A stretch of DNA of 64,000 nucleotides from Paraburkholderia tagetis (GTDB taxonomy: Bacteria; Pseudomonadota; Gammaproteobacteria; Burkholderiales; Burkholderiaceae), in assembly GCF_022213065.1 (NCBI RefSeq), contig NZ_JAKLJA010000028.1, forward strand, positions 1 to 64,000, read 5' to 3'. Position 1 is the stretch's first letter, and every line of letters starts with the position of its first letter. The notes beneath the pieces were generated by a model. The model saw only the letters and a list, made by a program, of their open reading frames with translations. It did not search any database and was not told the DNA's origin. Positions 19,624 through 27,997 of this stretch are shown here, in pieces. The position numbers were made by a program, and so were the translations under genes.

Positions 19624-22167
19624 TCAGTCTCCGGTGCGGCGCGAGGCCATGCGGCCCAGTGCCCAGAACACCGTGAACGCGACGATGAGACCCGCGAGAA
19701 TGCCCGCGAGCGCCATCAGCGACGGATAGCGCGAGATATGTACCCACAGGCGCGCATACCACGGCAGGTCGCCGACGAAATAGCGCTCGCCCACGCGCAG
19801 GCCTTCCACGTCGCCTTGCCGCACGACGCTCAGGTCGCCGCGCATCCGCGCGACCTTGCCGCTGTCCTGCATGGCGTCGAGCACGTCGCCGAGCTGCGCC
19901 GAAGACGTGCTCGCGAGCGCCACGACGCTGCGCCCCGAAGCCAGCGGCGACTCGAAGCCGACCAGCGCGGCCATCGGCCCGCCGAGCGAGACGATCGAGC
20001 GGCCCTTGGGCGTGTCGTTGTCGTCGTTGTCGTCGTCTTCGGTGCCGCCGAGCCAGCCCGGCCAGCCGCTCTTCTGGTCGCGCGTCGCCACTTCGGTCTT
20101 GCCGCGCTCGATGAGAAGCGGCAGGTCCTTGCCCCACTTCGCGAGCAACTGCGCGGCCGAGCCCGAGCCGATCACGAGCAGGTCGTCGCCGCTCACGCTG
20201 TCGATCTGGCTGGCGGGCACGAGCTTCACACGCAGCGAGGGCAGGCCGGTCCACTGGCCCATGTGGCCGAGCATCGTGAGCACGGCTTCCTGATCCTGCG
20301 CGTCGGGCGCGTCGGGGATTACGACGGCGGTTTCCGAGAGGTCCGCCATGCGCGTGAACGGATAGCCGCTGTTGGCGAAGTCGGCGAGGTTCGGCAGCGC
20401 GGTGTAGTGCGCAAAGCCGCTGAAGTCGACCACCGAATCGGGGTCGATGGCGGCGCGCGCGATATCGGCGGCCGACGAGGAGCACAGGCTCGCCTTCTGC
20501 GAGTCGATATGAAACTGGAACTGGAACTGGTTGTTCGAGCCCACGCGGAACGCCGGAATCTCGATGTTGCTGGTGGCGCGCGCATCGGTGCCCGAGAGCA
20601 CCGGCACGGCGATGCGCGCCTCGTCGGAGGCGCGCGTGACCGGCTTCAGGCGCTGCGAGCGCACAAGCTGGTCGTTGATGCTCACGTTGAGGATCGAGTC
20701 GTTCCAGCTGGACGGCGCCGTGTAGCGATAGCGGATGTCGAGCGGCACATTGCTGCGGGCCCACGCATAGAGGTCGGCCGGCACGCGCATGTTCACGTGG
20801 ATCGCGGGCGGGTTGTAGCCCGAGACCTGCAACTGCTGCGGATCGCTCACGAGTTCGCGCAGCAGCACGGGACGGTCGGTGGGCACCCAGTTGGGCGCGT
20901 CGTAGGGCTTGCGCGCCGGGCCGAGATCCACCGACTGCACCACCACGCTGCTGCCGGCCATGCCGGCCTGGCCGAGCACGAGCGCGTCCGCGGCCTTCTC
21001 CAGCTCTTCGGGCGTGCGGCCCGCGAGCACGAGCAGCTTGCGTCCCGAGCCCGGCGCGGCGGCGGGATTGGCCATCACCGTGATCGTCGGGCCTTTGATC
21101 TCGGGCAGCGCGATGCCTTCGGGCACCTGACCCGGCAGCGCGAGCGCGATGGCGTTGGCGTCGGCGGGCGCCGTGCGCACCACGGGGAAGCGCGCGCCGC
21201 GATAGCTCGCGAGCGCGCCGAGCCACGACGAGACCACGCTGGCCGCGTGCAGCGCGGGCAGGCCCGCGTTGGCGGCGAGCACGAACGGCACGCGCACGAG
21301 GCGGTAGTCGTGCTGGTCGAAGAACGGCGCCGGCAGCAGCGCGAGACTGTTGGGCAGATCGACGGCGGCCGTATCGAGCGTGAGCGTGGTTTCGGGCGCC
21401 ACGTCGGTCCACAGCGTCGAGTGATGCGGGTCTTCGCAGTGATCGAGCGTGTAGTGCGCGATCATCTGCACGCTGATGCGGTTGAAGTCGGTAAAGAGGC
21501 GCGGGTCGAGATTGATCTCGCTCGTCACGAGCTGGCCGGCCGTTTCCTTCACGAGCGGAATGGTGGCGACCACTTCGCCGTTCACGAGTACTTTCAGGTG
21601 CGACAGCGCGTAGATCAGCGAAGGCGAGTACGTGTAGACGAGTCGCAGCTTCGCGCCGGTGACCACCTCGTCGGTGCGCACGTCGGCATTCAGGTAGCCC
21701 GTGGGGTCGATCCCGCGCAGTTCCATCGTGCCGTAAGAGCCCATCTGGCGCAGCGTGAAGATGTGCTGGCGGGGCTGGCCGAGCGCGGCGGGCGCGGCAT
21801 TGGCGCCCGGCGGCGCAGCGATGGTGCCGGGCGCGGTCTGGACGACGGCGGGGCCGGTGCCGCCCGCAGTGGTAACGAGCGCGCCGGGCACGCCGCCCAG
21901 TGAGGCAGCGGCGGGGGGGCTTGAGGCTGCGGCGGTGCGTGAGGCTGCGGCGGTGCGTGAGGCTGCGGAGGCCGCCGATACTGGCGATGTCGGCGCGGGG
22001 GTTGTACCTGGTGCGCCTGGCGTGGCAGGCGCCGTCGCGGATGCCGCTGCGCCGGGTGTCGTCCTGACGGCTGGCTTGACGGCCGGTTGGTCGGCGGCAA
22101 GCAGGCTGGACGCCAGCAGCAGCCCTGCCGTCAACGCGCCAAGGCGGACAGGTACGGAAACTCGCAT
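19624..22167 (-). CDS. bcsB: BcsB, periplasmic cellulose synthase subunit
   Basis: 847 residues from ATG 22167, chosen because AAGGGG lies nine bases upstream and a signal peptide follows at once (LGALTAGLLLASSLLA). A Pro/Ala/Thr-rich spacer of about 100 residues (with ASRTAA repeats) precedes the BcsB domains, which carry the jelly-roll and ferredoxin-like repeats (IFTLRQMGSYGTMELRG) and a C-terminal membrane anchor (LMALAGILAGLIVAFTVFWAL). BcsB pairs with BcsA and guides glucan through the periplasm. This is the first gene of the nine-gene operon, so the main promoter should lie in 22168-22338. Confidence 0.94.
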   Translation of the reverse strand: MRVSVPVRLGALTAGLLLASSLLAADQPAVKPAVRTTPGAAASATAPATPGAPGTTPAPTSPVSAASAASRTAAASRTAAASSPPAAASLGGVPGALVTTAGGTGPAVVQTAPGTIAAPPGANAAPAALGQPRQHIFTLRQMGSYGTMELRGIDPTGYLNADVRTDEVVTGAKLRLVYTYSPSLIYALSHLKVLVNGEVVATIPLVKETAGQLVTSEINLDPRLFTDFNRISVQMIAHYTLDHCEDPHHSTLWTDVAPETTLTLDTAAVDLPNSLALLPAPFFDQHDYRLVRVPFVLAANAGLPALHAASVVSSWLGALASYRGARFPVVRTAPADANAIALALPGQVPEGIALPEIKGPTITVMANPAAAPGSGRKLLVLAGRTPEELEKAADALVLGQAGMAGSSVVVQSVDLGPARKPYDAPNWVPTDRPVLLRELVSDPQQLQVSGYNPPAIHVNMRVPADLYAWARSNVPLDIRYRYTAPSSWNDSILNVSINDQLVRSQRLKPVTRASDEARIAVPVLSGTDARATSNIEIPAFRVGSNNQFQFQFHIDSQKASLCSSSAADIARAAIDPDSVVDFSGFAHYTALPNLADFANSGYPFTRMADLSETAVVIPDAPDAQDQEAVLTMLGHMGQWTGLPSLRVKLVPASQIDSVSGDDLLVIGSGSAAQLLAKWGKDLPLLIERGKTEVATRDQKSGWPGWLGGTEDDDNDDNDTPKGRSIVSLGGPMAALVGFESPLASGRSVVALASTSSAQLGDVLDAMQDSGKVARMRGDLSVVRQGDVEGLRVGERYFVGDLPWYARLWVHISRYPSLMALAGILAGLIVAFTVFWALGRMASRRTGD

Positions 22168-22338
22168 CGCAAACGGCCCCTTATTTTCTTGTTCGCGACG
22201 GCGACCTCCGCTATGCATCGTCAGCCGTCTGGTTATATTCGTGGTCTCGCATTGCCAACCGTAATTGGGGTCTTGCGCTGACGCATCTTGAAAGTCGTCG
22301 GAGTTTATCCGACTCTCGTCAAGTTCGGCAGAAGATTG
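22168..22338 (-). promoter_or_regulatory. Leader/promoter region of the cellulose operon
   Basis: 171 bases between the LysR stop and the bcsB start. A small hairpin GTCGGA-GTTTA-TCCGAC lies at 22297-22313; without a T-run it is a weak terminator for the LysR gene or part of a leader. I see no convincing sigma-70 -10/-35 pair. Confidence 0.35.
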
Positions 22339-23589
22339 CTAACCGGTTAACGACCACGCGCGCCGAGGACGATGCACGGCCACCGTTAGCCGGATCGCGT
22401 CGATCAGTGCGCGTGCGGCGGGCGAAGGCGCGCTGTCCGCGCGCAAGGTGAGGCCGATTTCGCGCCGCGTGTTCGAAAGCGACACGTCGAGCACCGCGAG
22501 CTGGCCCGAGGCAATTTCGTAGTGCAACTGCTGCGCGGATACCGCCGCGATCATCTCCGTATCCATCAACAAGCCGCGAATCACCGCGAGGTCGGCGGTC
22601 TCCACGCTCGGCATCGGCGGCTTGAGCTTCAGGCGCTTGAACTGCGCTTCGAAGAGCCCGCGCGCGGGCGAATGGATGTGCGGAACGATCCATTGCGCAT
22701 CGCGCAGGTCGCTCACGCTCAGGCCCTTTTGCTGCGCGAGCGGGTGGCCATTGCGCGCGAGCACGACCATGTCTTCGGCCATCAGGCGCTCGTTGGCGAG
22801 GCCGCTCGCCGCATCGTTTTCGCGCAGCGCGCCGAGAATGAAATCGACATCGCCCGCGCGCAAGCCCGCCACCAGCGAGTCATAGGCGCTTTCGTCCGTC
22901 ACCACGCGCACGCCGGGATGCAGCGCACTCATGCGCGCGATGGCGGCGGGCAGAATCAGCGTGCGGCCGAGCGGCAGGGCGCCCACTGTCACCGTGCCGC
23001 GAATGGTGCCGTGCAGCGCAGCGATATCGTCGGGCACGTGACGCAGTTCGTTTAGCGCGCGCCGCACGTGCAGAAGAAAAATCTCGCCTTCGGGCGTGAG
23101 CTGCACGCCGCGCGGGCTGCGGTGAAACAGCGTGATGCCCGAGCCGATTTCAAGCACGCGCATCGCGCTGCTCACGGCGGGCTGGCTGATGCCGAACGCG
23201 CTGGCGGTGCTCGGCATGTGCCGATGGCGCGCGAGCGCCACGAAGAGCTGCAGGCGCCGCGTATTGAGCAGCCACGCGGGCAGCGTGCCCTCGGGCAAGG
23301 CGCGGCGGGGCGTCTGGCGCGCCGCGCACCACTGCGCCAGCGCTGCCAGTTCGAAAAAGGTGCGTGCGCAACGATTCAGCACCACGCACCCCACCGCCGT
23401 GGGCACCATGCCGGAAGGTTTGCGCTCGAAAAGCGGCTCGCCGAGCGCTGTTTCCAGCTCCTGCACCGAGCGCGTGACGGCCGATTGCGCGCGATACAGC
23501 GAGGCGGCGGCGCGCGTGGCGCTGCCTGTGTCGGCGACGAGACGGAACGCGCGCAAATGCGCGAGGTTGAGCAGATCGGCGGGACTCAT
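22339..23589 (-). CDS. LysR-family regulator with two tandem HTH domains
   Basis: 416 residues from ATG 23589. Two LysR-type winged HTHs occur in a row: residues about 5-70 (LRAFRLVADTGSATRAAASL, then QSAVTRSVQELE) and about 105-170 (LQLFVALARHRHMPSTASAF, then QPAVSSAMRVLE). A normal periplasmic-binding-like effector domain follows (GTVTVGALPLGRTLILPAAI). Ordinary LysR proteins are about 300 residues with one HTH. Members with doubled HTH are known among proteobacterial LysR proteins but their targets are not clear here. The gene starts in ATGA overlap with a truncated GntR gene. It is immediately upstream of, and in the same direction as, the cellulose operon. Confidence 0.85.
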   Translation of the reverse strand: MSPADLLNLAHLRAFRLVADTGSATRAAASLYRAQSAVTRSVQELETALGEPLFERKPSGMVPTAVGCVVLNRCARTFFELAALAQWCAARQTPRRALPEGTLPAWLLNTRRLQLFVALARHRHMPSTASAFGISQPAVSSAMRVLEIGSGITLFHRSPRGVQLTPEGEIFLLHVRRALNELRHVPDDIAALHGTIRGTVTVGALPLGRTLILPAAIARMSALHPGVRVVTDESAYDSLVAGLRAGDVDFILGALRENDAASGLANERLMAEDMVVLARNGHPLAQQKGLSVSDLRDAQWIVPHIHSPARGLFEAQFKRLKLKPPMPSVETADLAVIRGLLMDTEMIAAVSAQQLHYEIASGQLAVLDVSLSNTRREIGLTLRADSAPSPAARALIDAIRLTVAVHRPRRAWSLTG

Positions 23590-23990
23590 GCAGCCCCCGC
23601 GATCAGATACAGACGCTCGGCCGAGAGGTCGGGGCTCTTCTTCGAGATGCGGGTGTGCGCTTTCATGAGGGCCTCCACGCGTGCGTCTTCGCCATTGAGC
23701 AACGCGCCGACGATGGCATGGTGCTGCCGATGCGCGTATGAAAGCATCATGTGCTGCTGTTCGCGCGCCGCCTGGTCGAATACCTGGGTGGCCGGAGCAA
23801 CGAACGGAATCTTGTCGTTCAGGCCGCGCGCCGCGCTGACCGTATGATTCTGCGCCGCTTCCACGATTGGCGTCTGGAAACGGCCATGCGTCGCCGCGTA
23901 GTGCATGTGCTGCCTGAGAGCGATGCTGTGAAGCCGCACGCTTCGCGCTTGCGGGACGAAGCCGTCGCGCGAATGAACGCGCAGGCGTGG
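23586..23990 (-). pseudogene. Truncated GntR-family (FCD) regulator
   Basis: The frame gives only the C-terminal ligand domain of an FCD-type GntR regulator: NDKIPFVAPATQVFD, AHRQHHAIVGALLNGEDARV and EALMKAHTRIS are typical. The N-terminal winged HTH is absent, and the frame fades upstream of about 23990, close to the next divergent gene at 24064. A GTG at 23939 could start a 117-residue fragment. Its stop codon overlaps the LysR start, so the former operon junction is preserved. Confidence 0.65.
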
Positions 23991-24063
23991 TAACGTTGGG
24001 CGCGCGCCGCCACTGCGCGCGCATTTATGAATAACGCAAAAAACGAAGAGAAAGGAGCAGAAC

Positions 24064-24357
24064 GTGGTCTACGAAATGGCGCACATCTCCGTGCTGGCCG
24101 GCAAGAACGCCGAATTCGAAGCAGCCGTGGCGCAGGCCTTGCCGCTATTCCATCGCGCACGCGGTTGCACCGGCGTCGAACTGCAGCGCAGCGTGGAGGA
24201 GCCGAACCAGTACGTGCTCGTCGTGCAATGGGACACGCTGGAAGATCATATGGTCCACTTTCGCGAATCCGCTGATTTCCAGGCATGGCGCGGCCTCGTG
24301 GGCCCGTACTTCGAGAAGCCGCCGGTCGTGGGGCATACGCAGGTGGTGGTGAAGTAA
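24064..24357 (+). CDS. Antibiotic biosynthesis monooxygenase (ABM) domain protein
   Basis: 97 residues, the standard size for a single dimeric alpha+beta-barrel ABM domain. The start is GTG at 24064, supported by AAAGGAG eight bases upstream and by the in-frame MVYEMAHISV. Core strands are AHISVLAGKNAEFE, CTGVELQRSVEEPNQYVLVVQW and the helix HMVHFRESADFQAW. Such proteins act as quinol monooxygenases or cofactor-free oxygenases, but many have unknown substrates. It stands alone between the GntR remnant and vapBC. Confidence 0.78.
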   Translation: MVYEMAHISVLAGKNAEFEAAVAQALPLFHRARGCTGVELQRSVEEPNQYVLVVQWDTLEDHMVHFRESADFQAWRGLVGPYFEKPPVVGHTQVVVK

Positions 24358-24390
24358 GCGCCGGGCCAGCGCAGAAATCACCCTGGTTTG

Positions 24391-24438
24391 ATCCATGTAC
24401 ATACATGGATTTACATCGCTGTGGATACTGTCTATATT
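24391..24438 (+). promoter_or_regulatory. vapBC promoter with overlapping operator
   Basis: A perfect inverted repeat ATCCATGTA-CA-TACATGGAT at 24391-24410 overlaps the start of a -35 box TTTACA (24410-24415). Seventeen bases later is the -10 box TATATT (24433-24438), 22 bases before the antitoxin start. An antitoxin-toxin complex binding the repeat would block the polymerase. Confidence 0.72.
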
Positions 24439-24460
24439 CCAAACACCATAGATCCCGCCC

Positions 24461-24709
24461 ATGCAACTGGAAATGCACACAACCAGGGTGTTCAAGAACG
24501 GTAATTCGCAGGCGGTTCGCATCCCTGCCGATCTTGCCTATGAGCGCAATGATATCGAGGTTGAAATCGAGCGCGTAGGGGACGAAATTCGCATTCGCCC
24601 AGCACGCCGGACGCTGGGTGGCGTGCTCAAGAAATTCGCGAAATTCGGGCCCGAATTCATGGCGGAGGGGCGTGGCGGGCAGGGGCAGGCTGATCGCGAG
24701 GACCTGTGA
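24461..24709 (+). CDS. vapB: VapB/VagC-type antitoxin, AbrB fold
   Basis: 82 residues; starts at ATG 24461 or, equally likely, ATG 24473 (MHTTRVFKNGNSQAVRIP). VFKNGNSQAVRIPADL is the signature of the swapped-hairpin AbrB-like DNA-binding domain of VagC/VapB antitoxins. The C-terminal tail (LKKFAKFGPEFMAEGRG) should wrap around and inhibit the toxin. Its stop overlaps the toxin start (TGATG), the usual antitoxin-first order. Confidence 0.88.
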   Translation: MQLEMHTTRVFKNGNSQAVRIPADLAYERNDIEVEIERVGDEIRIRPARRTLGGVLKKFAKFGPEFMAEGRGGQGQADREDL

Positions 24710-25110
24710 TGCCGCGTTTCATGCTCGACACGAATATGTGCATCTATCTGATGAAAAATCAGCCGGAGCAGGTGGCGCGGCGTTTTGCGCAATGCTATGT
24801 CGGCGACGTCGTCATGTCGGCAATCACCTATGCCGAACTCGAATATGGCGTCGCCGTTTCTGCTGGCCGTGCACGGGAGAAGCGCAATCTTGCCGCGCTC
24901 GTCGAAGACATACCGGTTGTACCATTTGACGCCGCTGCCGCCGTTGCGTATGGACCCATTAGGGAGGCGACGCGGGAGCGCAAAAAGGATCATCTGGACA
25001 AGCTGATCGCCGCGCATTCGGTCGCGCTCGAAGTTTCGCTGGTAACGAATAACGAACGCGATTTTGCCCACTATCCGGGCGTGAAAGTGGAGAACTGGCT
25101 CAAGGAGTAG
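24709..25110 (+). CDS. vapC: VapC-type PIN-domain ribonuclease toxin
   Basis: 133 residues from ATG 24709. The PIN-domain acidic residues are visible: FMLDTNMCIYL (first Asp), SAITYAELEYG (Glu), DHLDKLIAAHS (Asp) and VTNNERDFAHYPGVKVENW (Asn/Asp end). This is the MVLDTN-type subfamily found with VagC antitoxins; VapC toxins cut initiator tRNA or rRNA. The gene is intact, so the pair is probably active. Confidence 0.9.
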   Translation: MPRFMLDTNMCIYLMKNQPEQVARRFAQCYVGDVVMSAITYAELEYGVAVSAGRAREKRNLAALVEDIPVVPFDAAAAVAYGPIREATRERKKDHLDKLIAAHSVALEVSLVTNNERDFAHYPGVKVENWLKE

Positions 25111-25159
25111 CCACCGCACCCGCGCATCCCCTACCCGTCCATCGGCGCGTTGGCGCCAG

Positions 25160-25744
25160 TCATTTGCGTTGCTCCGCAGTCCCGGATGCCGCGACGATCT
25201 GCCGGGCAACTTCGGCAAGCTTCAGGCTCTGATTCATGGCGCGCTTGCGCAGCGTCGCGTAAGCGGCCGGCTCGGACATCTTCTGCTGCTCCATCACGAT
25301 GCGCTTCGCGCGATCGATCAGCTTGCGCTCGGCCAGTTCGTTCTCGGCCTGGGCGAGCCGCTCGCGCAATTGCGCTTCCTGGGCGAAGCGCGCGAGCGCG
25401 ACTTCGAGAATGGGCGCGATACGCTCGCCCGCGAGGCCCTCGACGAGATACGCCGTCACGCCCGCATGCACGGCCGAGCGAATGAGCTGCTGGTTTGCGT
25501 CGTTGCTGAACATCAGCACGGGACGCGGCGCCGTGGCGTTCATCGCGGCGAGTTGTTCGAGCGTGTCGCGCGAAGGCGATTCGGTGTCGATGATGATCAC
25601 GTCGGGCTGCTCGCGCTCGACGGCGCGATGCAGCGCTTGCGGCGTCGCGGGCTCGACGAGCATCGCGTAGCCGAGACGTGCGAGCGCCTCGCGCAGATCG
25701 CCGATGGGCTTGTCGGTGTCGGTTACGAGCAGGACGCGGAGCAT
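25160..25744 (-). CDS. nasT: NasT/AmiR-like response regulator with ANTAR RNA-binding domain
   Basis: 194 residues from ATG 25744 (MLRVLLVTDTDKPIGDLRE). The N-terminal receiver-like domain keeps the Asp in VIIIDTESPSRDTL; a coiled coil (QLRERLAQAENELAERK) leads into a C-terminal ANTAR domain (LIDRAKRIVMEQQKMSEPAAYATLRKRAMN, given in part), which binds paired RNA hairpins and prevents termination. In nitrate-assimilation systems NasT works with NasS. No nitrate reductase or NasS gene is in the window, so the target operon is elsewhere. Confidence 0.82.
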   Translation of the reverse strand: MLRVLLVTDTDKPIGDLREALARLGYAMLVEPATPQALHRAVEREQPDVIIIDTESPSRDTLEQLAAMNATAPRPVLMFSNDANQQLIRSAVHAGVTAYLVEGLAGERIAPILEVALARFAQEAQLRERLAQAENELAERKLIDRAKRIVMEQQKMSEPAAYATLRKRAMNQSLKLAEVARQIVAASGTAEQRK

Positions 25745-26135
25745 GGTGTTTCGGTGATCGGCGGTAGGGGGAACTTCGACGGTGATCGGTCGAACGTGCA
25801 ACATTCCAGCAAGTTCCAGCAAGGTATGTGCCAGTTGTTGCGATGCACGCAAATGAGGCTGGCACTGTGGCGGCTGCATGGAAAGGGGATATGGGCGACG
25901 GTGTGGTGCACCGCGAAAGTGCGTTGCGCGGCGCGCCGCACTCAACTGGCGCAGTGCCGGGATTTGAACGATGCAGGAATCACGGCTCGCGCCCGTCGCC
26001 TAATTCGCAACTAACAGCCAGCCCCGCCAAACAACTTCAAACAGTGAGCGAGGTGGAGAAAAGAGGCTCTCCCTCACCAGGACATTCGAAGCAAGCAACG
26101 CGGTGGCAAAAACGCAGCGGTAAAAACGCAGCGGC
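25745..26135. other. Intergenic region upstream of nasT
   Basis: About 390 bases without a supported gene. The nasT promoter should be here, but I see no clear hexamers. Near 26103-26135 the run (C)AAAAACGCAGCGGT/C is repeated imperfectly before the terminator. Confidence 0.4.
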
Positions 26136-26164
26136 AAAAAAAAGCGCCGGCATGGCCGGCGCGC
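26136..26164 (-). terminator. Intrinsic terminator after the ClC gene
   Basis: On the minus strand GCGCCGGCCATGCCGGCGC (26162-26144) forms a strong stem followed directly by eight T residues. It ends the marR-clc transcript about 27 bases after the clc stop codon. Confidence 0.92.
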
Positions 26165-26189
26165 ATCGAAATCCCACCCCCTCGGTGTA

Positions 26190-27992
26190 TCAGCCCGTTT
26201 TACGAACCGGCGGAAAGCGTCGCTTGCTGCTGCCGATGCCGATGCGGCGGAAACGCTCCTTCTTGGTCTCTTCCTCGAAGTGCGAAAGCGAGACCTTCAC
26301 GAGGTCGGTGCTCGAGACAATGCCGACGAGTCGCATCGACTGGCGATCGGACACCACCGGCAGACGCTCGAGCCCATGCACGGCCAGGCGCGCGGCGATC
26401 CGGCGGCAGGTTTCCTCAGGTACCGCCACGTCCGGCGAGCGCAGCGCGAGCAGTGCGCCGAGCGGCTGGTCGAGCGCATCGCTGGCGTCGCCCGCGCGCA
26501 CCGCTTCCAGCATCGCGCGGTCCACCATGCCAAGCACGGCGCCGTCGCGCACCACGGGCCAGGCGCGGCGCTTCTGCGTCGGACCGAAGTATTGCGCAAG
26601 CGCCTCGCGCACGCTCACGGTGGCGTCGATCGTCTCGACGTTGCGCGTCATCACTTCGTCGACATAATGGCGCTCGAGCGGATCCACGCCGTACTCGCGA
26701 TAGATGTGATAGCCGCGCCGCGCGATCTTCTCGGTCATGATCGAGCGCTTCATGACGACCGTTGCGAAGCCGTGCGCGACCAGCGTGGCCGTGAGCAGCG
26801 GCAGGAGCGCGTTGGCGTCGTGCGTGAGGCCGAAGGCGAACACGATGGCCGTAAGCGGTGCGCCGAGCGTGGCACCGAGCGTCGCCGCCATGCACACGAG
26901 CGGCCAGAGCGCGGGGTCGCTGCCGGGCAGCACGGGGCTCAGCACGCAGCCGAGGCCCGCGCCCAGCATGAGCAGCGGTGCGAGCACGCCGCCCGAGGTG
27001 CCCGAGCCGAGCGCCACGACCCAGATCACGGCCTTCACCACGAGGATGGCGATGGCCACTTGCAGAACGATGTGCTGATGGAGCAGGTCGCCGATCACGT
27101 CGTAGCCCACGCCCAGCGCGCGCGGCTCGATGAAGCCGCCGATGCCCACCACGAGGCCGCCGATCGCGGGCCACCAGGACCAGTGCAGCGGCAGGTGCGC
27201 GAACAGGTCCTCGACCTTGTAGAGCGCTGCCGAAAGCCCCGAAGCCAGCGCGCCCGAGAGCAGCCCGGCGATCACGCACGAGAACAGCGCGAGCGCATGC
27301 GGCGTCGGCGTCTGCATCGCGAAGAGCGGCTCGGTGCCGAAGAACGCGGCGCGCGCGAAGCCCGCCACGGCGCACGCGAGCGCGACCGGCAGGAAGCTGC
27401 GCGGGCGCCATTCGAACAGCAGCAGCTCGACCGCGAGCAGCACGGCGGCAACGGGCGTGCCGAACACGGCCGTCATGCCCGCGGCGGCGCCGGCGACGAG
27501 CAGCGTCTTGCGCTCGGCGGAGGTGAGCCGCACGCACTGCGCGAGCAGCGAGCCGATCGCGCCGCCCGTCATGATGATCGGGCCTTCCGCGCCAAACGGT
27601 CCGCCGCTGCCGATCACGATGCCCGAAGACAGCGGCTTGAGCACGGCCACTTTCGGCGACATCTTGCTCTTGCCGAACAGGATGGCCTCGATGGCTTCCG
27701 GAATGCCGTGGCCGCGGATCTTGTCGGAGCCGTAGCGCGCCATCAACCCGACGATCAGCCCGCCCACCGCCGGCACGGCAATGACCCAGAGCCCGAGCGT
27801 GTTCAGCGCGGGCGAATGGTCGGCGAACGAGAAGCGGCCGTAGAAGAACAGGTTCGTGAACCAGTGGATGAGGCTCAGGAGCACGAACGCGGCGAGTGTG
27901 GCCAGCGCGCCGATGACAGCAGCGAGTGCGCTGATGCCGGGCAGACGCGCGTTGGCCGAAAAGTCGCGCTTGTGGGAATCGTCGAGATGCAT
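26190..27992 (-). CDS. ClC-family chloride channel/antiporter with C-terminal CBS pair
   Basis: 600 residues from ATG 27992 (an upstream in-frame TTG at 28001 overlaps the marR stop). The ClC fold has about ten membrane helices; the selectivity motifs are GHGIPEA (about residue 93), GAEGPIIM (about 135, with the gating Glu) and GTSGGVLAP (about 335). The usual GSGIPE Ser is His here. Two CBS motifs follow (VMTRNVETIDATVSVREAL and VVSDRQSMRLVGIVSSTDLV), where nucleotides can bind. Substrate may be chloride or another anion. It follows marR by six bases and should be co-transcribed and repressed by it. Confidence 0.9.
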   Translation of the reverse strand: MHLDDSHKRDFSANARLPGISALAAVIGALATLAAFVLLSLIHWFTNLFFYGRFSFADHSPALNTLGLWVIAVPAVGGLIVGLMARYGSDKIRGHGIPEAIEAILFGKSKMSPKVAVLKPLSSGIVIGSGGPFGAEGPIIMTGGAIGSLLAQCVRLTSAERKTLLVAGAAAGMTAVFGTPVAAVLLAVELLLFEWRPRSFLPVALACAVAGFARAAFFGTEPLFAMQTPTPHALALFSCVIAGLLSGALASGLSAALYKVEDLFAHLPLHWSWWPAIGGLVVGIGGFIEPRALGVGYDVIGDLLHQHIVLQVAIAILVVKAVIWVVALGSGTSGGVLAPLLMLGAGLGCVLSPVLPGSDPALWPLVCMAATLGATLGAPLTAIVFAFGLTHDANALLPLLTATLVAHGFATVVMKRSIMTEKIARRGYHIYREYGVDPLERHYVDEVMTRNVETIDATVSVREALAQYFGPTQKRRAWPVVRDGAVLGMVDRAMLEAVRAGDASDALDQPLGALLALRSPDVAVPEETCRRIAARLAVHGLERLPVVSDRQSMRLVGIVSSTDLVKVSLSHFEEETKKERFRRIGIGSSKRRFPPVRKTG

Positions 27993-27997
27993 GGTCG

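Noticed and set aside
25951..25972. tRNA-like T-arm GTTCAAATCCCGGCAC and CGCCA on the minus strand
   Set aside because: The T-stem bases do not pair and no anticodon or D arm can be built upstream; probably chance.
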